The notes: generated from the letters alone by a model not told the origin. Shown: positions 34,044 through 43,068, counted from the first letter of the stretch. The stretch is DNA of 64,000 nucleotides from Arcobacter caeni (GCF_003063245.1 NZ_MUXE01000008.1:1-64000), one strand, 5' to 3'. Numbers and translations: made by a program.

Positions 34044-36584
34044 TCATATTTCCTTGTCATTAATGCAAATAAGGTTTATAATCTCTTCTTGTTTCGAACA
34101 AAAATTCCCATTTTTCTCTATTAGTATCAAATCTCTTGCATAACCATTTAAAGTATGAAGTTTAGCACTTTCAATTTCTATTTTAAAATCATCAAATATT
34201 TTTGCAATATAGGCAAAAAGACCTTTTTGATCTTTCGCAATAATATGCATAGATGCTAAATAAGCTGTGTGATTACAATCAATTCTAATGTCATCTTTTT
34301 TTATTATAGGTGTTTTTGTAATAACTGTTTTGCTCATATCAAAAGAGTCTTTTATGATTTCTTCTATAAAAAAGAGGTCTTCATTGTTAACTTTTTCTGA
34401 AAATGAAATATCAAAGGCTTTTTTATTGTCATAAAGTTTAAAAATATTCATAGCTGCAATATTTAGAAATTCTAGTTTTCCTAGTAAATATCCCAGATTT
34501 AAAGGGGATTTTCTAATGATTCTAATTGTAAGTTGAGAATCATTAATTATTTTATAAATATATGTTTCTACATCTTTTGCTTTAATTGCAATATCCAAAA
34601 TATCTTCAGCTTTTAGTCTTAAGAAGATTTGATTTGAAGAAATATACATAATCTTTTTTTGTAAAATTACAGGTAATTCTTTATATTTATCAAGATTCTT
34701 GATTGTATTTTGTTTTGCAATTCTTCTTTTACTTTCATTTAAAAATCCTTCATTTTCAAAAGCAGGAAGAGATTGTAAATAAAGTTGTTTTAAAAGTGAA
34801 GCGGTTGAACTACTAAAAATATTTTTCCCAACGGCAGAAATATCGCAATATGTAACGGCATATAATAGTTTTAGAGCCTCTTTTGTTTTTACTAAACCAG
34901 TAAAATTTAGAATTGTTTTTTCAGAATATATATCTTCATGGGTTGCCATATAGGACATCATATTATGGTATCTTACAAGTCTTGCACCTAGTTTTATAAA
35001 CTCTTCACTAAAATCAAAAGATTTCATCATACTTTTAAATAGTTTTTCTCCAACAATATGATGATCTTCGGTTCTTCCTTTTCCAATATCATGAAAAAAA
35101 GCAACTAATCTAACTAATATTTTTTGTTCATTGCTTAAGTCATTAAATATTGATTTTATATATTCATCTTCAATATTTTGAGAAAATTTTAGAGTTTTTA
35201 AAGAGTGAATATCAACAGGATGTGTATGATAACCATCAAATTGTGGTTGATCCATCATTTTTTTTGTACTTGGAAGTACAGCTTGAAATAAACCTGCATT
35301 ATAAATTAATTTCATTAAAGGATATAAATTTGGTTTAGACAAAATTGTTTTTATATTTTTCTTTAATTCTTTGGTTTGAACTTTTGGTAATTTTGCTCGA
35401 CTTGCATAATAAATATATGATCTATCAAATCTTTCAATATTTAAAGGAAGTTCAATTAACTCTTTTAAAAGAGAATTTAGCGTTTGTTCTTTTCTATGAA
35501 AAGAAGAATATAAAGTATTATTTATAATATAAAGATTTTTTTTGAATCTCAATTTTCTCAATTTTGGTATATTTTGGGCTTCAAATAAAATCTGTCTTGT
35601 GAATTTTTTCACCATAGTTGCTGTAAAACTGTGAATAATATGTAAACAAGATAAAATCTTTGACATACATTGTCTGTCTTTTGTATATCTTGATTTATTT
35701 TTAAAGCCCAGTTTAGAACTTAAATCTGGCAAAATATCAAAAGTAACTTGATCAAGTTTTTTTCTTGCAATATTGTGTAAAGCATTTCTAACTTGAAATA
35801 TAAACTCTAAAGCTTGTCTATATTTTTTGTATTCATCTTCTGTAAATTGTGTTCCAATTAAATCTTTTGTATTTGTTACCCCATATAAAATATTTGCCAT
35901 CCAATACATCATATTTGATTCTCGAATTCCACCATAACCATCTTTTATATTTGGTTCCATTTTTAGTGGATATTTTAAAAGTCTTTGTTTATGTTCTTCT
36001 AATTTATCTAAAACAAACTCTTTTTGATTTGTTTTTCTGATTTTGCTTAAAACATTTTGATAACCAAACCAAAGATTTTTTGAACCATAAATTAATCTTG
36101 ATTCTAAAATAGAACTTTTAATTGTTATATCTTCTTTTACAGCTTCACCTATTTCTTTTAATTCATGAACTCTTGAGCCTAATTTTAAACCACAATCCCA
36201 AGCCAAAGTTATAAATTCTTCCATAATATTTTTTAAGTTATAACCTTTTACATTTTCGTATAAAAGCATAATATCAATATCAGAATAAATACAAAGTTGT
36301 TCTCTTCCATAGGAACCTAAGGCAACTAAACTAATAGGGATTGAAGAACTCATAGGTTGATGTGAAGCAAAATTTTTTCGTAAAATATACTTATAAAGTA
36401 AAATCAAAAATTTATCAGTATGTTTTGTATGTTTTATAAAAAAATCTTTTCCACCTGTTGTTTCAACTGTTGTATCAATTGAATCTAGATAGTTTTTGTA
36501 GTATGTCTTGAAAACTTTAGAGATTTCAAAATCAGAAGCGTTGTTTGATATAAGTTCTTCTATTTGTATACTTATTTCAATCAT
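34044..36584 (-). CDS. glnD: PII uridylyltransferase / uridylyl-removing enzyme GlnD
   Basis: 846 residues. The nucleotidyltransferase domain has GSYGREQLCIYSDIDIMLLYE (GS...DxD). The HD hydrolase domain has HTHPVDIHSLK, FFHDIGKGRTEDH and RYHN. Two ACT domains fill the last about 170 residues; the final one has ASMHIIAKDQKGLFAYIAKIF. GlnD senses glutamine and modifies PII at Tyr51; the PII encoded in this window keeps that Tyr. Its ATG overlaps the stop of the NtrC-like regulator gene by 4 bases (ATGA), so the two are translationally coupled. It is slightly shorter than the about 890-residue enterobacterial form. Confidence 0.94.
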   Translation of the reverse strand: MIEISIQIEELISNNASDFEISKVFKTYYKNYLDSIDTTVETTGGKDFFIKHTKHTDKFLILLYKYILRKNFASHQPMSSSIPISLVALGSYGREQLCIYSDIDIMLLYENVKGYNLKNIMEEFITLAWDCGLKLGSRVHELKEIGEAVKEDITIKSSILESRLIYGSKNLWFGYQNVLSKIRKTNQKEFVLDKLEEHKQRLLKYPLKMEPNIKDGYGGIRESNMMYWMANILYGVTNTKDLIGTQFTEDEYKKYRQALEFIFQVRNALHNIARKKLDQVTFDILPDLSSKLGFKNKSRYTKDRQCMSKILSCLHIIHSFTATMVKKFTRQILFEAQNIPKLRKLRFKKNLYIINNTLYSSFHRKEQTLNSLLKELIELPLNIERFDRSYIYYASRAKLPKVQTKELKKNIKTILSKPNLYPLMKLIYNAGLFQAVLPSTKKMMDQPQFDGYHTHPVDIHSLKTLKFSQNIEDEYIKSIFNDLSNEQKILVRLVAFFHDIGKGRTEDHHIVGEKLFKSMMKSFDFSEEFIKLGARLVRYHNMMSYMATHEDIYSEKTILNFTGLVKTKEALKLLYAVTYCDISAVGKNIFSSSTASLLKQLYLQSLPAFENEGFLNESKRRIAKQNTIKNLDKYKELPVILQKKIMYISSNQIFLRLKAEDILDIAIKAKDVETYIYKIINDSQLTIRIIRKSPLNLGYLLGKLEFLNIAAMNIFKLYDNKKAFDISFSEKVNNEDLFFIEEIIKDSFDMSKTVITKTPIIKKDDIRIDCNHTAYLASMHIIAKDQKGLFAYIAKIFDDFKIEIESAKLHTLNGYARDLILIEKNGNFCSKQEEIINLICINDKEI

Positions 36585-37333
36585 AATAAATCTTTATAGA
36601 TTTCTAGTTTCTTTCTTAATGTGATTCGATTTAATCCTAAATGTTTTGCAACTTGAACTTGAGATTTATATTTTGCAGTTGAGGCTTTTAGTAAAGGAAC
36701 TTCAAAAATATATGATAACTCTTTATATGAATTTTCTCCATGTAAATTTTCACTAATATATTTTTCTAAAAACATTAAAATTTCGTGTTCGCCAATAGTT
36801 TCAAAAAGGTATGAGAAATAGATAGATTTTCTTAAACTATGAGCATTATTTGTTATATTTATAATTAATTTTGAAGGGGAAACTTTTTGTAAATCTAAGA
36901 TTGAACTGGCTTCTGTGGAAAATTTATTTACCAAAGCTTTTGTATCTTCTTCTCTTTTAGCTAAGCTAGGAATTTCAAGATTAATTGAAAAAATATCTTT
37001 TATTTTCTGATTTAAATTTTCAGTATTTGAAATAGCAATTAGTCTAATATTATTATCTTCTACCCATTTTAAGAATAGGTCAATATTTGTTATTTCATTA
37101 ATTTTATCTATTATAATAGCTTCGTTTTGTAAAAAGATTACATCATCAGCTATATCTTTTTGTAAGTTTTTAGCTTCATAAATATCTGAATTTGGTAGTA
37201 TATATTTAGCAAGTGATTTTTTTCCTGTCCCTGCTTTTCCTAAAATAAGTGCATTTACTTGAACTGCTTGTAAAAGTTTTGCTGAATTTAATATTTCCTT
37301 TGAAATTTCATCTTCTGCAATAAAATTTTGCAT
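36581..37333 (-). CDS. Miniature NtrC-like regulator with Fis-type helix-turn-helix
   Basis: 250 residues from the ATG at 37333, chosen because GAGGTGG ends about 6 bases before it (a GTG at 37342 lies within that site). Walker A is GKAGTGKKS at 32-40. The Walker B-like IIIDKINEI has Lys instead of the catalytic Glu. Sensor-like IRLIAISN and IPSLAKREED match NtrC's VRIIAATN and LPPLRERRED. The GAFTGA sigma54-contact loop and the receiver domain are missing. The C-terminus SQVQVAKHLGLNRITLRKKL is a very good Fis-type HTH. Coupled to glnD, it is probably a nitrogen regulator acting without sigma54. Confidence 0.82.
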   Translation of the reverse strand: MQNFIAEDEISKEILNSAKLLQAVQVNALILGKAGTGKKSLAKYILPNSDIYEAKNLQKDIADDVIFLQNEAIIIDKINEITNIDLFLKWVEDNNIRLIAISNTENLNQKIKDIFSINLEIPSLAKREEDTKALVNKFSTEASSILDLQKVSPSKLIINITNNAHSLRKSIYFSYLFETIGEHEILMFLEKYISENLHGENSYKELSYIFEVPLLKASTAKYKSQVQVAKHLGLNRITLRKKLEIYKDLL

Positions 37334-37377
37334 AATTACCACCTCTTTTTAATCTTTATTTTATGAGATTAAAAAAT

Positions 37378-37383
37378 ATTATA
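37378..37383 (-). promoter_or_regulatory. -10 box of the regulator-glnD operon
   Basis: TATAAT on the minus strand, 39 bases downstream of the centre of the palindrome at 37414-37430. No good -35 box is present at the usual spacing, as expected of an activator-dependent promoter. Confidence 0.6.
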
Positions 37384-37413
37384 CTGTATAAAAATAAAAA
37401 TCTTTTATTCTTT

Positions 37414-37430
37414 TGTATATTTAATATACA
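37414..37430. promoter_or_regulatory. Palindrome TGTATATTTAATATACA, candidate nitrogen-regulator operator (site 1)
   Basis: A perfect 17-base palindrome around a central T. The form TGTATA-N5-TATACA matches two further sites before amt1 (40432-40448) and amt2 (41775-41791). It has the arm and spacer geometry of NtrC sites (TGCAC...GTGCA over 17 bases), which suggests autoregulation by the Fis-type HTH protein encoded downstream. Confidence 0.7.
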
Positions 37431-37448
37431 TTAGTAAATCTTTTTATA

Positions 37449-38306
37449 TTAATCTTTATTTGAATAGTGAATAAAGATTGTTAAAGAAATTAATATTAAT
37501 GCAATTCCTGCTATTAAATAAAAAGCATTTATCATTTGAACATAGTCATTTATAGCAATTTTAAATACAACAATTAAAGCTTCAATTGAAAGTGCAATAA
37601 TAATTGTTGTTAAAAACTTTGTTAAAATTTTTGTTTCAACTTTTGAATTTTTTGAATAGGATTTAAAAAATACTTCTTGTTCTAAAATAGTTTTTGCTAA
37701 ATCAAATATTGCAATACTTAAAGTAAGGGCAATTATTGGTTTAAAAATCATTTCAAGAGATAAGGCATGATTTGAAAATAAGTAAGTAATAAAGTCATAA
37801 ATAGAAAATAAAATAGTAAATACAGATAAAACTATCATTGAAATCCCAGCTAATATATAAAAGCTTTTAGTAATACTATGAAAAGGTTTATTTAATTCAA
37901 TTAGATTTAATTTTTGTAATAAAATATCTACTTGAAAATCTAGAAAAAATATATCTTCACCTTCTTTTATGGTAACTGTTACACAATTACTTCTTGTTGC
38001 GCTACTAATATAAGGTTTAGAAAAGGCGATATTAGATTCTTTAAAATGAAGTTTTAAAATTAAGTGTGAACGATCTTTATTTCTTGCATTTTCATCTGTT
38101 TTGTATCTATAGAAATTTTCCGAAATTTGAGTTTTTGTATCTTTATTTACAATATAAACAAGTTCTAATGAAGGAAATATTGTATAGAGTTGTTTAAAAT
38201 TATTTTTTTTGTGATTTGATAAGTTTCCTGAATTTTTTAGACTTTCTTGTAAAAAATATTCTATATCTTCTTGATGTTGTATATATGTTTCAAAAAATTC
38301 TTTCAT
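37449..38306 (-). CDS. Membrane protein with N-terminal Cache/PDC-like domain
   Basis: 285 residues. Residues about 1-135 look like a PDC/Cache sensor module (YTIFPSLELVYIVNKDTKTQIS, then ISSATRSNCVTVTI and DFQVDIL), but no membrane helix or signal precedes it. Four hydrophobic helices follow (about 145-175, 185-205, 228-250 and 260-280). There is no kinase or methyl-accepting part. Such proteins recur in Campylobacterota without an assigned function. It lies upstream of the nitrogen operon on the same strand, and the operator region sits between them. Confidence 0.7.
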   Translation of the reverse strand: MKEFFETYIQHQEDIEYFLQESLKNSGNLSNHKKNNFKQLYTIFPSLELVYIVNKDTKTQISENFYRYKTDENARNKDRSHLILKLHFKESNIAFSKPYISSATRSNCVTVTIKEGEDIFFLDFQVDILLQKLNLIELNKPFHSITKSFYILAGISMIVLSVFTILFSIYDFITYLFSNHALSLEMIFKPIIALTLSIAIFDLAKTILEQEVFFKSYSKNSKVETKILTKFLTTIIIALSIEALIVVFKIAINDYVQMINAFYLIAGIALILISLTIFIHYSNKD

Positions 38307-38404
38307 ATAAATTCCTCTGTATCTTTATCATAAGTATATGAAAATAAAAGGGGATAATATAAAATCATCTGTTTATTAATCATACAAATATAATATTAAG
38401 TGAG

Positions 38405-40330
38405 TTATTCTATATTAAATTCTTTGATCATATTTTCTGCAAGTACTTCTAGTTTTTTCACATTATTAGAGTCTTCAATCCCTTTTGTAAGTGTTTTAAT
38501 ATTTACATGAAATTTTTGAAGAAATTGCAAAATTTTAGGATCTTTTTTTTCTAAATTATTTACTAATGCTCCAACATCTAACATCTCTATTACTAAATCT
38601 TTTTTCCCCATAAATGCTGCATAATTTATTGGTCTTATTCCATAATTATCTGGTAAATTCATTACTTCTTTGTTATAGTGATAAAGTAGTCTAAAATATT
38701 TGGTCGTATTTTTCCAAATACAAATATGAATAATACTTCTTCCTTGTTTATCAGTAACAAAACAATCAGCACGCATTTCTAAAAGAAGTCTTATTGTATG
38801 TTCACACTTTTCACCAACTGCAATATGAAGAGCAGTTAATCCTTCATTATTTTTTGCATTAATATCAACACCTGCATTTATCAGACTTTTTATAGTATTT
38901 AAATATAGTTTTTTATCTTTTATTAGATTTTTATCATTGTAATTCATCAGTTTAAAGATAATATTATTTCCATCTTTGTCTCTTTGATTTAGATTAATAT
39001 CTTTAACTCTTAATAATTTAAATAGTTTAAAATTAAAATAGACAATAGAATCAAAAAATAAAGGTTCATGTTTAGAATTTAATTTATTTATATCAACATT
39101 ATGACTTTTTAAAATAATCTCTAATACATTCGCATATTCAGCATCTTCGTTTAATAATATTTCATATTCAAACTCTAAAGGTTTTCTATTTTCTGAATAT
39201 AAAACTATATCAATAAGTATTTCAATAAGAGACTTTCCATGTTTATTCTCTAAATCAGGAGTTGCACCTTTTTTTAAATATAGTTTCATTAGTTCAATGT
39301 TTCTAATACCATTTAATGCCAAAATTGATAAAACAGTCTCACCTTGATTATTTTGATGATTTAAATCTATTTTATGATCATCTTCAAAAAGAGTATCAAT
39401 TAACTCTTTATTTTCACTTCTTGTAACTAAAAAAAGTGCATTTTCATTATTATCATCCGTTGCATCAACACTTATACCTAAACGAATTAATTCTCTAATC
39501 ATTTCTAAATGATCATTTCTTATTTCTGTATTTTCTTTTGGTGTTTCTAAAAAATATGCTATTGATTCCATTAGCAGAGTCTTGTTTTTACTACTTCTAC
39601 TATTTATATTACAGCCCAATGAAAGAGCTTTTTCTATAATGTCAATATTTTTGATACCTTTTGATATTGCATAAAAAATAAAATTTCTGCCATTTCTATC
39701 CATAATAGTTGGATTTGCACCTAATTCCATAAGTAATAAAGCCAACTCATTATTTCTGATAACAATTTCTTTATGTAAAATAGTATTTCCATCTTTATTA
39801 ACTTGGTTTATATTTAGCTCTTCTAATGCACCAACTTTTCTGATAATTTCCATATTACCATTTGCAACCGCGTCAAAAATTAAATTATTTCCATGAATAT
39901 CACTATTGTCTAAAGCTTGAGTAACTTGAATTAAGTAATTTACAATTCTATTATTTGCACTAATAACAGCATCTTGTAAAGCTGTTCTTTTATAAATATT
40001 TAAATGGTTTATGTTGATTTTATTTTCAATTAAGATTTGTAGGATTGCACTATTTTTAGCGTGTATTGCATAAAAAATTGCAGTTTCTTCTTGAGAATTT
40101 TGAATTTCTAGATTAATGTTGTTTGCAATAAGCCAAACAACTGATTGATATAAGTCTTTTTTACAGCAGTAATGCAAAATAAGTTCGTTATGAACACTTA
40201 AGGTATTTAAATCTAAACCAAGTTCACTATGCATTTTATCTAGTTTTTCATTACTAGCATTTTGATTTAATAATTCTTTTAAAAATTCTTCTTCAGTAGT
40301 TTTAGTCTTGTTTATGAGCTTTTTGAACAT
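38405..40330 (-). CDS. Ankyrin-repeat protein
   Basis: 641 residues from the ATG at 40330 (a TTG at 40342 would add four codons but lacks a ribosome-binding site). About 14 ankyrin-like repeats run through most of the protein, for example NNEGLTALHIAVGEKCEHTI, NKDGNTILHKEIVIRNNELA and DRNGRNFIFYAISKGIKNID. No signal peptide, membrane helix or enzyme domain is visible, so it is likely a cytoplasmic protein-binding scaffold. It is divergent from amt1 and shares its 180-base upstream region, including the palindromic operator. Confidence 0.9.
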   Translation of the reverse strand: MFKKLINKTKTTEEEFLKELLNQNASNEKLDKMHSELGLDLNTLSVHNELILHYCCKKDLYQSVVWLIANNINLEIQNSQEETAIFYAIHAKNSAILQILIENKININHLNIYKRTALQDAVISANNRIVNYLIQVTQALDNSDIHGNNLIFDAVANGNMEIIRKVGALEELNINQVNKDGNTILHKEIVIRNNELALLLMELGANPTIMDRNGRNFIFYAISKGIKNIDIIEKALSLGCNINSRSSKNKTLLMESIAYFLETPKENTEIRNDHLEMIRELIRLGISVDATDDNNENALFLVTRSENKELIDTLFEDDHKIDLNHQNNQGETVLSILALNGIRNIELMKLYLKKGATPDLENKHGKSLIEILIDIVLYSENRKPLEFEYEILLNEDAEYANVLEIILKSHNVDINKLNSKHEPLFFDSIVYFNFKLFKLLRVKDINLNQRDKDGNNIIFKLMNYNDKNLIKDKKLYLNTIKSLINAGVDINAKNNEGLTALHIAVGEKCEHTIRLLLEMRADCFVTDKQGRSIIHICIWKNTTKYFRLLYHYNKEVMNLPDNYGIRPINYAAFMGKKDLVIEMLDVGALVNNLEKKDPKILQFLQKFHVNIKTLTKGIEDSNNVKKLEVLAENMIKEFNIE

Positions 40331-40431
40331 TTCACCAACCAATATTTTTATAATATAATTTATTCGCGATTATATAATAAAAAAGCAAGTTCTCAGCTTT
40401 AAACGATAAAAATATACTAGGAATAATATTG

Positions 40432-40448
40432 TGCATATTTAATATACA
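40432..40448. promoter_or_regulatory. Palindrome TGCATATTTAATATACA upstream of amt1 (operator site 2)
   Basis: It matches site 1 at 16 of 17 bases. Its centre (40440) is 40 bases before the amt1 -10 box at 40480. Lying between divergent genes, it could also affect the ankyrin-repeat gene. Confidence 0.7.
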
Positions 40449-40479
40449 ACAAAATGTTTACAATAATGTATAAAGTTTC

Positions 40480-40485
40480 TATAAT
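40480..40485 (+). promoter_or_regulatory. -10 box of amt1
   Basis: TATAAT, 28 bases before the amt1 ATG at 40514, with no convincing -35 hexamer. An AAAGGA ribosome-binding site lies at 40502-40507. Confidence 0.6.
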
Positions 40486-40513
40486 CTAAATAAAATATAC
40501 ACAAAGGAATTTT

Positions 40514-41728
40514 ATGGAAAATTTTGCTGATGTAAAATATATTTTAGATGGTTTTTTATTTATATTTGCAGGAATTCTTGTAATGTGGATGGCAGCTGGT
40601 TTTGCTATGCTTGAATCTGGTTTAACAAGAAGTAAAAATACTGCAACAGTTTTGACAAAAAATATTTTATTATTTGCAATATCTTGTATTATGTTTTATT
40701 TCGTTGGATACAACTTTATGTATGGTGATGGAAATATTTTTATTGGAAGTGGAGTAATGTTGTCTGGAAAAACAAGCGAAGGAATGGGTTATCCTGTAAT
40801 GGCAGACTTTTTCTTTCAAGTTGTTTTTGTAGCAACTGCGGCTTCTGTTATTTCAGGAGTTATTGCAGAAAGAATGAAAATATGGCCATTTTTAATATTT
40901 ACAATAATTTTAACAAGTATTATTTATCCAATCCAAGGACATTGGTCATGGGGAAAATCTGAACTTGGCGGTTTTATGACAGGATTTTCTGATTTTGCAG
41001 GTTCAACCGTTGTTCACTCTGTTGGTGGATGGGCGGCTCTTGCTGGAGTATTGATTTTAGGAGCTAGAAAAGGTAAATACGCAAAAGATGGTCAAGTAAG
41101 ACCAATTCCTGGTTCAAATCTTCCTATGGCAACGCTTGGAACATTTATTTTATGGATGGGATGGTTTGGATTTAATGGTGGTTCTCAATTAGCTCTTGGT
41201 TCAAAAGAAGATATTGATGCAATTGCTTCTGTAATTGCAAGTACTAATATGGCTGCATGTGCTGGTGGATTAATGGCTGCTATTTTAACACAACTTATTT
41301 ATAAAAAAATCGATTTAACAATGGTTTTAAATGGTACTTTAGCAGGACTTGTTTCTTGTACAGCAGGACCCAATTTGGGAATTGATGTAGCTTTAATTGA
41401 GGGATTAATTGGTGGTGCATTAATAATATTTGCTGTTCCATTTTTTGATAAATTAAAAATTGATGATCCCGTTGGCGCTTTATCTGTTCACTTAGTTTCA
41501 GGTATTTGGGGAACATTAGCTGTTGGTATTTTTAGTCCTACTGTTACTTTTTTAGCTCAGATAAAAGGGGTGGTTGTAGTTGGTTCATTTGTTTTTATTT
41601 CATCATTTATTATTTGGAAAATAATAGATTTATTAATTGGATTAAGAGTTGATGATGAGACAGAGGTTAATGGTCTTGATATTAATGAAACAGGATTAGA
41701 AGCCTATCCAGAATTTAAAAGGGCATAA
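40514..41728 (+). CDS. amtB: Ammonium transporter (first of a tandem pair)
   Basis: 404 residues with 11 predicted helices. The twin pore histidines are present in DFAGSTVVHSVGGW and in PVGALSVHLVSGIWG. The conserved Asp of the ammonium site is in the first of these motifs (usual DFAGGTVVH; here the second Gly is Ser). The C-terminal tail DETEVNGLDINETGLEAYPEF is the family's PII-interacting region. It conducts ammonium inward and is blocked by unmodified PII; glnK and glnD are both nearby. Confidence 0.95.
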   Translation: MENFADVKYILDGFLFIFAGILVMWMAAGFAMLESGLTRSKNTATVLTKNILLFAISCIMFYFVGYNFMYGDGNIFIGSGVMLSGKTSEGMGYPVMADFFFQVVFVATAASVISGVIAERMKIWPFLIFTIILTSIIYPIQGHWSWGKSELGGFMTGFSDFAGSTVVHSVGGWAALAGVLILGARKGKYAKDGQVRPIPGSNLPMATLGTFILWMGWFGFNGGSQLALGSKEDIDAIASVIASTNMAACAGGLMAAILTQLIYKKIDLTMVLNGTLAGLVSCTAGPNLGIDVALIEGLIGGALIIFAVPFFDKLKIDDPVGALSVHLVSGIWGTLAVGIFSPTVTFLAQIKGVVVVGSFVFISSFIIWKIIDLLIGLRVDDETEVNGLDINETGLEAYPEFKRA

Positions 41729-41774
41729 TTAAAAAAATAAAACAAAAAGATAGAAGGAGTATTTTCCTATTGAT

Positions 41775-41791
41775 TGTATATAAATTATACA
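41775..41791. promoter_or_regulatory. Palindrome TGTATATAAATTATACA upstream of amt2 (operator site 3)
   Basis: It has the same TGTATA-N5-TATACA arms as sites 1 and 2 but a different spacer (TAAAT), so only the arms are conserved. It lies within a longer perfect inverted repeat, ATTGATTGTATA / TATACAATCAAT (41769-41797). Its centre is 41 bases before the amt2 -10 box. Confidence 0.7.
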
Positions 41792-41823
41792 ATCAATAAT
41801 TTATATTATATTTTTTATACTGT

Positions 41824-41829
41824 TATAAT
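41824..41829 (+). promoter_or_regulatory. -10 box of amt2
   Basis: TATAAT located 22 bases before the amt2 ATG at 41852. There is no clear -35 box. The position relative to operator site 3 repeats that seen at amt1 and at the regulator gene. Confidence 0.6.
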
Positions 41830-41851
41830 AGTAAAAAAATTAAGGAATATT

Positions 41852-43036
41852 ATGAGTATGGAATCTATCTCTTATATCATCAACACTTTATACGCAATTT
41901 TTGCGATGACATTGATTATTTTTATGGTTCCCGGTTTTGCAATGCTGGAAGCTGGAATTGTAAGAACTAAAAATGTTACAACAGTGTTAACAATAAATAC
42001 ACTTATTTATTCAATCGCTTCACTAACTTTTTTATTGTTTGGTTACTCATTAGCTTTTGGAGACTTTGGAAGTGAAATTATGAGTAAATGGGCTGTATTT
42101 TTATTTCAAATGGCATTTGTTGGTAAAGTTGTAAATATTATGAGTGGTGGAGTTAGTGAAAGAGCTAAAATTATTCCATTAGGATTATTTACAGTTATTA
42201 TGGCATCAGTTCTTTATCCTTTGGTTGTAAATATTACATGGGGAGCAAATTTTCTAAAAAATACAATTTTAGAATTATCTATGTATGATTTAGCAGGTTC
42301 AACTATAATTCATAGTACAGGTGGTTGGGCTTTATTAGCTGCAATTTTAATAATTGGTGCGAGAAAAGGAAGATATACAAAAGAGGGTGCAATAAGAGTA
42401 ATTCCAGCATCCAATATTCCATTAGTTACTTTAGGTGCATTTTTATTATGGATTGGTTGGTTTGGATTTAATGGTGGAAGTGTGGGTTCAATTACAAGTA
42501 AAGAAAATGCAGATTTAGTTGCACTTACGATTTTGAATACAAATACGGCTGGATTAAGTGGCGCAATAATGGTGGCAATAATTATGCACCTTGTTTATAA
42601 AAAACTTGATTTAACAATGATTTTAAATGGTGCATTAGGTGGTTTAGTATCAATTACAGCTGGAGCTGATTTATATAATATTTATACACCAATATTAATA
42701 GGTGCATTAGGTGGATGTTTGGTTGTTATTGGAGTTTCTTTTTTTGATAAAATGAAAATTGATGATCCTGTTGGTGCTTTATCGGTTCACCTTTTAAATG
42801 GAATTTGGGGAACAATAGCTGTTGGTATTTTTGCATCAAATGATAAAATTACATTATTAGGACAATTAAAAGGAATTTTAGTTATTGGAGTATTTGCTTT
42901 TGTAAGTTCTTTTGTAACATTATATTTAATTAATAAAATAATGCCATTACGAGCTGGAAATGATGAAGAAATGCAAGGATTAGATGTAGAAGAGTGTGGT
43001 ATTGAAGCTTATCCTGAATTTAAACGAGCATTCTAA
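41852..43036 (+). CDS. Ammonium transporter (second of a tandem pair)
   Basis: 394 residues from the ATG at 41852, which has AAGGA 5 bases before it; an upstream in-frame ATG at 41774 would lie inside the operator and promoter. Pore histidines are conserved in DLAGSTIIHSTGGW and PVGALSVHLLNGIWG. It resembles Amt1 throughout (ASNIPLVTLGAFLLWIGWFGFNGGS versus GSNLPMATLGTFILWMGWFGFNGGS over short matching stretches), so the two arose by duplication or joint inheritance. The tail NDEEMQGLDVEECGIEAYPEF fits PII binding. It is followed by glnK. Confidence 0.93.
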   Translation: MSMESISYIINTLYAIFAMTLIIFMVPGFAMLEAGIVRTKNVTTVLTINTLIYSIASLTFLLFGYSLAFGDFGSEIMSKWAVFLFQMAFVGKVVNIMSGGVSERAKIIPLGLFTVIMASVLYPLVVNITWGANFLKNTILELSMYDLAGSTIIHSTGGWALLAAILIIGARKGRYTKEGAIRVIPASNIPLVTLGAFLLWIGWFGFNGGSVGSITSKENADLVALTILNTNTAGLSGAIMVAIIMHLVYKKLDLTMILNGALGGLVSITAGADLYNIYTPILIGALGGCLVVIGVSFFDKMKIDDPVGALSVHLLNGIWGTIAVGIFASNDKITLLGQLKGILVIGVFAFVSSFVTLYLINKIMPLRAGNDEEMQGLDVEECGIEAYPEFKRAF

Positions 43037-43068
43037 TATTAATTTAAAAAAATTTTGTTAAAATATAA

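Noticed and set aside
41774-41851. Upstream in-frame ATG as the start of amt2
   Set aside because: It lies inside the palindromic operator and before the TATAAT box; the ATG at 41852 has AAGGA at good spacing and fits the family N-terminus.
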